DNA from: Mycobacteriaceae bacterium
Lineage (GTDB): Bacteria; Actinomycetota; Actinomycetes; Mycobacteriales; Mycobacteriaceae
Assembly (NCBI GenBank): GCA_019749805.1
Contig: JAIEPH010000013.1
Coordinates: 1 to 63,024 of the forward strand
DNA: 63,024 nt
Direction: 5' to 3'
Under the pieces are notes generated by a model. The model worked only from the letters and a program-made list of their open reading frames with translations, was not told where the DNA came from and did no database searches. The position numbers were made by a program, and so were the translations under genes. Shown piece by piece: positions 56,966-63,024 of the stretch (position 1 is its first letter; each line of letters begins with the position of its first letter).

Positions 56966-57478
56966 ATGCCGCGTTCATTCGACATGGCCACCGAATACGA
57001 GGGCACGGTCGAACAGGTCCACCGCGCGTTCCGCGAAGAGCAGTACTGGATGGCCAGGCTGACAGAGTCCGGCGCCGACGCCTACTCGCTGGACAGGCTG
57101 ATCCTCGGCGACGACGGCGGTATCGACATCGTGACCACGCAGCAGATTCTCGCCAGCCGGTTGCCTGGGGTGGTTCAGCAGTTCCATCGCGGGGACCTGA
57201 CGGTGATCCGCGAAGAGGTGTGGTCACCGATGCGCGACGGTCAGGCGGCGGCGGCCGTCGAACTCAGAATTCACGATGCACCGGCAAATCTGAGTGGCAG
57301 CGCGACCTTGGTCCCGGCGAATCCCGGCACCGGCTCGCGGCTGGACTTCAGTGCCACCGTCGAGGTGAACATTCCGCTCGTCGGCGGCAAGATCGAGAAC
57401 TTCATCGGCAGTCAACTCGTCGACCTGTTGATCCACGAGCAGCGCTTCACCACGGTGTGGATCGCCGAGAACACTTAG
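56966..57478 (+). CDS. DUF2505 family protein (START/SRPBCC-like)
   Basis: 170 residues of DUF2505: ATEYEGTVEQVHRAFREEQYWMARL, TTQQILASRLPGVVQQFHRGDL, and a terminal ENFIGSQLVDLLIHEQRFTTVWI. The pattern of a strand, two helices, many strands and a long end helix is the START-like lipid-binding fold. No ligand known; it is Rv0481c-like. TAGCGT 8 nt before the ATG may be a near-leaderless -10. Confidence 0.86.
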   Translation: MPRSFDMATEYEGTVEQVHRAFREEQYWMARLTESGADAYSLDRLILGDDGGIDIVTTQQILASRLPGVVQQFHRGDLTVIREEVWSPMRDGQAAAAVELRIHDAPANLSGSATLVPANPGTGSRLDFSATVEVNIPLVGGKIENFIGSQLVDLLIHEQRFTTVWIAENT

Positions 57479-57523
57479 GTCGGCACCTGCGGCGTGGTGC
57501 GGGGCGCAAGGCCCCCACCGGCT

Positions 57524-57529
57524 TAAACT
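57524..57529 (+). promoter_or_regulatory. -10 of the methyltransferase-like gene (leaderless)
   Basis: TAAACT lies exactly 7 nt before the ATG at 57537, with no ribosome binding site. Confidence 0.55.
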
Positions 57530-57536
57530 TGAATTC

Positions 57537-58337
57537 ATGGCTGCTCCGATCGGACAGCTCACGCGGGGCACCACCGGCTACAACCGGCTACGGCGCAGCG
57601 ATCGTTGGCTGGTGCATTCGCCACGGGTGCGCGCCGCACTGCTGTCCGCCGCCGACCCGTTGGTCATCGACCTCGGCTACGGCGCGCTGCCGGTGACGAC
57701 TCTCGAACTGGCCGAGCGACTGCGGATGGTGCGCAACGACGTTCGGGTCATCGGCCTCGAGATCCACCCCGAACGAGTGGCGTCGGCACGAGCCGCCGGC
57801 GGCGACACCGTCGAATTCGCCCTCGGCGGTTTCGAATTGGCCGGGCGGCGCCCCGCCCTGGTGCGCGCATTCAACGTGCTGCGTCAATATCCCCTCGACG
57901 CGGTGGCCGAGGCGTGGTCGACCATGCAAGCCCAGTTGGCCACCGGCGGTCTGATCGTCGACGGCACGTGCGATGAACTCGGCAGGCTCTGCTGTTGGGT
58001 GCTGCTCGACGCCGACGGTCCGCTGAGCCTCACGCTGGCCTGCGATCCGTTCGCCATCGAGCGCCCGTCGGATCTCGCCGTCCGGCTGCCCAAGGTGCTG
58101 ATCCATCACAATGTCGAAGGTCAGCCGATCCACGCTTTGCTCGCGGCGGCCGATCGCGCGTGGGCCAGCGTCGCGGGCCACGGTGTCTTCGGCCCAAGGG
58201 TGCGCTGGCGGGCAATGCTGGATCTCCTGCGCAACAGGAATTTCGGGGGCTTCCCCGTCGACCCGCCGCGACGACGGATGCGCGACGGCGTGCTCACGGT
58301 GCCGTGGCAGGCCGTGGCGCCGAATCCCCTCCCCTGA
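57537..58337 (+). CDS. SAM-dependent methyltransferase-like protein
   Basis: 266 residues with a Rossmann-like core: VIDLGYGALPVTTLELAERL resembles the SAM loop (family DxGxG), then VIGLEIHPERVASARA (Glu for ribose), and GGLIVDGTCDELGR. The DLGYGA loop lacks one glycine, so binding is not certain. No target is known. It lies between DUF2505 and the nitrilase-like gene. Confidence 0.75.
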   Translation: MAAPIGQLTRGTTGYNRLRRSDRWLVHSPRVRAALLSAADPLVIDLGYGALPVTTLELAERLRMVRNDVRVIGLEIHPERVASARAAGGDTVEFALGGFELAGRRPALVRAFNVLRQYPLDAVAEAWSTMQAQLATGGLIVDGTCDELGRLCCWVLLDADGPLSLTLACDPFAIERPSDLAVRLPKVLIHHNVEGQPIHALLAAADRAWASVAGHGVFGPRVRWRAMLDLLRNRNFGGFPVDPPRRRMRDGVLTVPWQAVAPNPLP

Positions 58338-58343
58338 ACGTCC

Positions 58344-58349
58344 TACGCT
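58344..58349 (+). promoter_or_regulatory. -10 of the carbon-nitrogen hydrolase gene (leaderless)
   Basis: TACGCT sits 7 nt before the ATG at 58357 and supports that start over the GTG at 58351. Confidence 0.55.
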
Positions 58350-58356
58350 GGTGATC

Positions 58357-59169
58357 ATGCGCGTGGCCCTGGCACAGATCCGCAGCGACACCGACCCGGC
58401 GGCCAACCTCGGCCTGGTCGAGGACTACACCCGACGCGCAGCCGACGCCGGTGCGCGGCTGGTGTTGTTCCCGGAGGCGACGATGTGCCGGTTCGGCGCT
58501 TCGTTGGCCTCGATCGCCGAACCAATCGACGGCCCATGGGCGACGGGAGTGCGGCAGATCGCCGAGCGCGCAGGCATCGTCGTCGTCGCCGGCATGTTCG
58601 TCCCCGCCGACACCCGAGATGGGCGGGCGCGGGTGACCAACACCCTGATCGCGACGGGACCGGGAGTCGACGCCCATTACGACAAGATCCATCTCTACGA
58701 CGCGTTCGGGTTCACCGAGTCGAATACCGTGGCGCCGGGCCGCGAGCCCGTGGTGATCACGGTCGACGGTGGCTCCAATCCCGTCACCGTCGGCCTCACC
58801 CTGTGCTACGACGTCCGCTTCCCCGAGCTGTACATCGAATTGGCCCGCCGCGGAGCACAACTCATCACCGTCCACGCGTCGTGGGGCACCGGTGCCGGCA
58901 AGCTCGACCAGTGGACGCTACTGGCCCGCGCCCGCGCGATCGACACGACGGGCTTCGTCGCAGCAGTCGATCAGGCCTATCCGGGCGACGAAATCGCGGC
59001 GCTGGGACCCACCGGGGTGGGCGGCAGCGTCGTCGCGTCTCCGGTGGGCGACGTCGTCGCATCGGCGGGCGACGATCCGGCTCTGCTCGTCACCGATATC
59101 GACCTCGATGCGGCCCGGAAGGTCCGCGAAACCATCGCGGTGATGCACAACCGCACAGATCACCTGTGA
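58357..59169 (+). CDS. Carbon-nitrogen hydrolase (nitrilase superfamily)
   Basis: 270 residues with the full catalytic set: Glu in LVLFPEATM (about 40), Lys in HYDKIHLYDAFG (about 112) and Cys in GLTLCYDVRFPEL (about 151). This branch resembles the omega-amidase/NitFhit-like deaminated-glutathione amidase group; the actinobacterial role is unknown. Rv0480c is the equivalent. A longer frame upstream runs into the methyltransferase-like gene and is rejected. Confidence 0.91.
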   Translation: MRVALAQIRSDTDPAANLGLVEDYTRRAADAGARLVLFPEATMCRFGASLASIAEPIDGPWATGVRQIAERAGIVVVAGMFVPADTRDGRARVTNTLIATGPGVDAHYDKIHLYDAFGFTESNTVAPGREPVVITVDGGSNPVTVGLTLCYDVRFPELYIELARRGAQLITVHASWGTGAGKLDQWTLLARARAIDTTGFVAAVDQAYPGDEIAALGPTGVGGSVVASPVGDVVASAGDDPALLVTDIDLDAARKVRETIAVMHNRTDHL

Positions 59170-59189
59170 CGTAAGGCAGAATCGCGGAG

Positions 59190-60116
59190 ATGACAGACCC
59201 TTGGGACCGCCGCAACCAGCCGCAGGGACCGCCGCAAGGGCCGCAGGGCCCGCCTCAGTACCCGCAACACCCGCCGCAGGGGCCGCCGCCGGGTTACTCC
59301 GCGCCGCCACCCCAGGGGCCTGGGCCGCAGACGTCGGCGCCGCTGCAGGAGGAGCCCACCCCCGAGAAGCGGTCGAAGGGCTTCCTCCGCGACCCGCTGT
59401 CCATCGTTCTGACGCTGGTCATCGTCGTCGCGGTGATCGCCGCGGCGCTGATCGGCGTCGAGCTGTACGCCCGCAATGAAGGCGAGACCAGGGTCGCCTC
59501 CGCCGTCGAATGTCTTGTCGAGGACAAGGCCGAGGTGTCCTTCGCCTTCATGCCGCCGTTCCTCATTCAACACATGTCCAGGCACTATTCGAGCCTGCAC
59601 ATCGAAACCGCGGGCAATCAGATCGGCAGTTTGCAGGGCATGAAAGCCGACGTGACCGTCGAGAACGTGAAACTGAATGAAGACGCCGGCTCCGGCAGCG
59701 GCGGCACGATCGGGTCGCTCGTCGCGAAGATCGACTGGACATCGGCCGGCATGTCGCAGTCCATCCAGGACGCCATTCCGCTCGTCGGATCGTTGATCTC
59801 CGGCGTCACGACCAACCCGTCCGATGGCACGGTCGAGTTGGAGGCGGCGCTCGGCAGCATCGTCACCAAGCCGACGGTCAAGAACGGCGCTCTCACGCTG
59901 GAGGTGACGGAGCTGACCGGGCTCGGTTTCACGTTGCCGCGGGAGACGATTCAGCCCGCACTCGACTCGCTCACCGCCCAGTTGGAGCAGGAGCTGCCGA
60001 TGGACATCAAGGCCGACTCGGTGAAGGTGACCGACGCGGGCGTCGAGACCCAGTTCTCCACCCAGAACGCGACGATTCCCAGGAGCGAGCAAGACTCCTG
60101 CTTCGCGAACATCTGA
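59190..60116 (+). CDS. DUF2993 membrane-anchored protein with Pro-rich N-terminus
   Basis: 308 residues. Residues 9-52 are rich in Gln, Gly and Pro (PQGPPQGPQGPPQYPQHPPQG), followed by one membrane helix (about 70-92) and an outer DUF2993 domain (about 95-305), an LmeA-like mycobacterial envelope protein fold. LmeA of M. smegmatis is needed for mannan elongation, but it is uncertain this paralog shares that role. Rv0479c is the M. tuberculosis match. CAGAAT 7 nt before the ATG may be a leaderless -10. Confidence 0.85.
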   Translation: MTDPWDRRNQPQGPPQGPQGPPQYPQHPPQGPPPGYSAPPPQGPGPQTSAPLQEEPTPEKRSKGFLRDPLSIVLTLVIVVAVIAAALIGVELYARNEGETRVASAVECLVEDKAEVSFAFMPPFLIQHMSRHYSSLHIETAGNQIGSLQGMKADVTVENVKLNEDAGSGSGGTIGSLVAKIDWTSAGMSQSIQDAIPLVGSLISGVTTNPSDGTVELEAALGSIVTKPTVKNGALTLEVTELTGLGFTLPRETIQPALDSLTAQLEQELPMDIKADSVKVTDAGVETQFSTQNATIPRSEQDSCFANI

Positions 60117-60119
60117 CGG

Positions 60120-61922
60120 TCAGTCCTCGGGCTCGGTCCACCGAAAACTGTTGACGTACTTGCCCATATCCATGGCAAGTTGCAGATTCGCCGCGGATGG
60201 GTGGCCCGGTCCGTCGTCCCGGGTGAACTCGCGGTGCGGCCCGATCGCGGCGGCAGCCAACGCATAGTCGTTCTTGACCGCGACCATGACGAGGAGCCGC
60301 AGCCGGGTGAACGAACCGCGGGCGTCCTGCGGATAGTCGTCGTAGACGACGCCATAACCGGGCTCGTAGCCGACCATGGCGTTCGGGATCTCGTACTCGA
60401 CGGTCGCGTTCGGGAAGTGTTCGGCAACCAGGCTTTCCGTAATCTGCTTCGCTGTCTTACCCTCGGCGGGCTGTCCGAACAGTTCCATGGTGCCGGTGTC
60501 GCCGCCGGTGAATTTCAATTCGACGCCATCCGGCTGCAGGGTCGCCACGTAAGCCGTTCCCGGCCCGGGGTACTGGACCGAGAACGCGCCGTCCTCGGAG
60601 ACGTAACGCGGATACGATTCGATTGGTTCGTAGATCGGCGGACGTCCGCAGTCGGGCGGGCATTGATAGGCGACCACAGGGGGCGTCGACGCCACTGCGG
60701 CGGCGATACCCGCAGCCGCCGCGACGGCGGTGCCGACGGCCAGCGCCGTCATCAGACGGGCATGCCTCGGGTGACGCACCGGCGCGGTCTCGACATCGTC
60801 TGCGGTGCGTCGAACATCGCGCGACGACCGCGATGCCGCATGCGTGGCGACACCGCAATTGGGGCAGAACGGCATATCGGGTTCGACGCAATGACAATGA
60901 AAGCAGCGCAAATACCCGCTGCGGGTTTCCGGGTCGTGATCTTTGCTCATCAGAACCGATTGGACGCCGAGCCTGAGCGCGATCACGGCGAACAGCGCGA
61001 TGACCAGGTAGAGCACCAACTCCACGAATATCGGAATCGGCTCGAGGTCCATCAGGCCGAACAGGGCGTACAAGCCGAGGGTCAACAGCACGCTGATGGC
61101 GATGAGGGTCCGACGGCCGAACCACAGTGCCATCCCGAACAGCCCGCCGAGCATCGCCGCAGTCAAAGGGACAGCGATGAGCTGAATTCCGGCCTGCACG
61201 ACCAAGGTGTCGACCGCTCGGTCGCTGGCCCTGATCCCCGTCTCGAACTGAGGAGCCAGCAGTGTCAGGGTCGCCGCGGAGGTGAAACTGATCGACCCGA
61301 GTGCCCCGATTACATAGCCCTCCAACGACTCCCGCGGTCCACGCCGGATCAGCCGGATCACCACCGTCGGAATCGGCATCAGCAGGGCGTAAAACACCGG
61401 GTTTACGATCACGAGCAGCTTGTCGAACAGCGTGTGTGAGGTGTACTCGCTTCCCAGCGTCAAAACGTAGTCGTCGGGGACGAACGCGTTGACCGCGTAG
61501 GCGCAACCGAAACCCAAGACGATTCCCATCGCGGCGGTCAGCGCCAACAAGCGGCGCGGCAGGTCGTCGTCGACGTCGGACTCGCGCAGATACAGCACGA
61601 ACAGGATCAGCAGTCCGAGGGCACCCACCGTGATCAGCGGCGCCTGCCAGCGCAACAACGCGAACGCGGTCACGCCGAGGAGGGGCACTGCCAGCCCCAC
61701 CCGAAAGGCTATGTGCGACCGCTGCGACAGCTGCGGGAAGAGCGAGGTGACGAAGAACGGCAGCAGAGTGTGTTCGTGCGGCGCGACCGCGTATGCGCCG
61801 AGGCGCAAACGCCCCTGTCCGCCGGCCTGTTCCGCGCCGCAACGGCCGCAGAAGCCCGCGTCGGGTACTTCGGTTTCGCACGCCCGACAGACCATGGTGG
61901 ACGAGCCACCTGGGCTGCTCAC
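60120..61922 (-). CDS. Zinc-ribbon polytopic membrane protein
   Basis: 600 residues. A zinc ribbon opens it (VCRACETEVPDAGFCGRCGAEQ, C-X2-C...C-X2-C at 12-28), then about nine membrane helices (60-330), a second ribbon (CFHCHCVEPDMPFCPNCG, about 340-357), one more helix (about 390-410), and an outer domain up to the C-terminus. I know no function for this layout. The GTG overlaps the protease stop as GTGA, so the two are made together. It may help place or sense the protease. Confidence 0.83.
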   Translation of the reverse strand: MSSPGGSSTMVCRACETEVPDAGFCGRCGAEQAGGQGRLRLGAYAVAPHEHTLLPFFVTSLFPQLSQRSHIAFRVGLAVPLLGVTAFALLRWQAPLITVGALGLLILFVLYLRESDVDDDLPRRLLALTAAMGIVLGFGCAYAVNAFVPDDYVLTLGSEYTSHTLFDKLLVIVNPVFYALLMPIPTVVIRLIRRGPRESLEGYVIGALGSISFTSAATLTLLAPQFETGIRASDRAVDTLVVQAGIQLIAVPLTAAMLGGLFGMALWFGRRTLIAISVLLTLGLYALFGLMDLEPIPIFVELVLYLVIALFAVIALRLGVQSVLMSKDHDPETRSGYLRCFHCHCVEPDMPFCPNCGVATHAASRSSRDVRRTADDVETAPVRHPRHARLMTALAVGTAVAAAAGIAAAVASTPPVVAYQCPPDCGRPPIYEPIESYPRYVSEDGAFSVQYPGPGTAYVATLQPDGVELKFTGGDTGTMELFGQPAEGKTAKQITESLVAEHFPNATVEYEIPNAMVGYEPGYGVVYDDYPQDARGSFTRLRLLVMVAVKNDYALAAAAIGPHREFTRDDGPGHPSAANLQLAMDMGKYVNSFRWTEPED

Positions 61923-63024
61923 CGAGGCGCCACCCCCTTCTGCAGTCCGAGGATATTGCGGGCGAGGTTGTCGATGTTCGGGCTACCCAGTCCGGTCACC
62001 AGGTCGTAGCCGGGGTTCGAGTAGTAGACCGCGTTCCCGCCGCGGCCCACGGTACGGAATCCCGGTAGATAAGACCCGGCGGCCACGCGGTACAGCAGCG
62101 GGTTCGCGTTCCCGATCTGATGGCCCCCGCGCTCGACGAGGTACTGATTCATCAGCGCGGTCATCGCGGCCCAGATCGGCGCCGACTGCGACGTGCCGCC
62201 TCCGATCACCTCGGTCTGCTTGTAGATGAATCTGACCCCGGTGAAGGGGTCCCCGACCGCCGCGACATCGGGCACGAGGCGGCGACGCTGGGCGTCCTGC
62301 TCGATGTGCAGCTGGCTCTGCCATTGCGGCCGGTCGAACAGCACCGACACACCACCGGTCGAGCCTTGCGACAGCGGTGAATCCACCCATGGGCGTTCGC
62401 CCACCCAATCGCCGCGAGGGCTCGTCGACAACGTCGTGCCGCCGACCGTCGTCATCGCCGGTATCGACGAGACCGCGTCCAGGCCAATGTCATCGGGACC
62501 CGGTGGGGTCGACCAGGCGTCGCTGGCTTTGCACTCGAGGCCCGCGTTGTCGCCGCTCGCGTCGAACGCGGAGGTGCCACGACGCTGCGCCCTTTCGAGC
62601 GCCGCCGCCACCGGCGCCAGATCCGCCGCAGTGACCAGCTTGTCGCAACCCCATCCGATCGACAGGCTCCACACCGCCCCGGGGAACCGGCGGTCGGCCT
62701 CTTCGAACATCTTGCCGATCTTCTCGAAGGCGCCGTCGCCCTGGACCGTGGGCCGGGCGTTGACCACGACGAGCCGGGCGTCGGGCGCAATCGCATGTGC
62801 CACTTGAAGATCCATCGCAGTTTCGCCGTGCTGTTGCTCGGGCGTCCCGCCGACGATCACCGGGGTGAAGCGGGGCAGTTCGGAAGTGTCGGCGAAGAGG
62901 TCCAAGTCCTCCTGGTCGGCGCTGTCGAACGCGAAGAAGACGATCGTCTGGCCGTTACCGGTGATGCCCTGCTCGACCAGCGGGTCGGCGTTGTAAGCCT
63001 GCAGCAGACCGTCGGGGGTCAACC
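61919..63024 (-). CDS. Sedolisin (S53) family serine-carboxyl protease, 5' end outside window
   Basis: About 368 residues seen, frame open at the right edge. The catalytic Glu/Asp are in HGETAMDLQVAHAI (E-x3-D), the Ser in GGGTSQSAPIWAAM; a Ca-site-like DLVTGLGSP ends the domain. The opening LTPDGLLQAYNADPL is the usual start of the mature catalytic domain, so signal and propeptide lie outside. Such proteases act outside the cell in acid. The stop couples to the zinc-ribbon gene. Confidence 0.92.
   Translation of the reverse strand, partial: LTPDGLLQAYNADPLVEQGITGNGQTIVFFAFDSADQEDLDLFADTSELPRFTPVIVGGTPEQQHGETAMDLQVAHAIAPDARLVVVNARPTVQGDGAFEKIGKMFEEADRRFPGAVWSLSIGWGCDKLVTAADLAPVAAALERAQRRGTSAFDASGDNAGLECKASDAWSTPPGPDDIGLDAVSSIPAMTTVGGTTLSTSPRGDWVGERPWVDSPLSQGSTGGVSVLFDRPQWQSQLHIEQDAQRRRLVPDVAAVGDPFTGVRFIYKQTEVIGGGTSQSAPIWAAMTALMNQYLVERGGHQIGNANPLLYRVAAGSYLPGFRTVGRGGNAVYYSNPGYDLVTGLGSPNIDNLARNILGLQKGVAPR

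Overview
The window is GC-rich chromosomal DNA from a mycobacterium, most likely a rapid grower of the Mycolicibacterium type. The evidence is gene content and gene order: mycothiol glycosyltransferase mshA next to senX3-regX3, the hemA-hemC-hemD-hemB operon, hemL with the system II cytochrome c genes, menA, a WS/DGAT acyltransferase, F420-type nitroreductases, and at the left edge an exochelin-type siderophore locus. From about 8.3 kb rightwards the order matches, inverted and with gaps, the M. tuberculosis interval Rv0536 to Rv0479c as I remember it. Genes I expect there from M. tuberculosis but do not see include cmaA2, mmpS2/mmpL2 and the Rv0492c-Rv0494 block. Almost every gene runs tightly packed, and 4-nt ATGA/GTGA stop-start overlaps join many of them.

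Layout. 1-5.8 kb: the 5' part of a large NRPS and an FxbA-like formyltransferase behind an IdeR-like iron box. 6.3-10.4 kb: a leftward operon of a 74-aa protein, MtnP, an epimerase, an alpha/beta hydrolase and a nitronate monooxygenase, divergent from menA. 11.4-15.5 kb: a small secreted protein, a TetR-DUF1214 pair divergent from a sulfotransferase over a shared operator, a SnoaL-like protein and a decayed response-regulator fragment. 15.5-24.1 kb: an aminotransferase-DUF4229 pair, then hemL, a phosphatase, a TlpA-like lipoprotein, ccdA, resB, ccsB and a MinD-like ATPase as one coupled operon. 24.2-30.2 kb: an accessory segment with two head-to-head F420-type proteins, a P450 with a split-barrel partner, and a TetR-MpaB operon facing a WS/DGAT gene across an 18/20 palindrome. 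30.2-36.8 kb: the heme operon hemA-hemC-hemD-hemB followed by four small membrane proteins. 36.9-46.5 kb: glutaredoxin-like, HAD phosphatase, HadA-like dehydratase, acyltransferase, epimerase, ribosomal protein bS22, a BldC-like regulator, proC, a thioesterase, a sugar isomerase, a membrane protein and ppx. 46.5-63 kb: a cysteine-rich protein, a YciI-like protein, regX3-senX3, gpmA, a YbjN protein, mshA, a ROK regulator, an SDR, an L,D-transpeptidase, murB, four rightward genes, and a zinc-ribbon membrane protein behind a sedolisin-type protease cut by the window edge.

The genes join up mainly around tetrapyrrole and redox metabolism. The hem operon and the hemL-ccs operon together supply heme and attach it to c-type cytochromes, menA supplies the menaquinone side chain, and mshA starts mycothiol. 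No transposase, tRNA, rRNA or CRISPR array was seen. The most interesting non-genic signals are compact operators overlapping leaderless promoters at divergent gene pairs, an IdeR box over the fxbA promoter, palindromic repeats at gene ends (one copy lies inside the 5' end of mshA), and a LuxR-type receiver-domain remnant.
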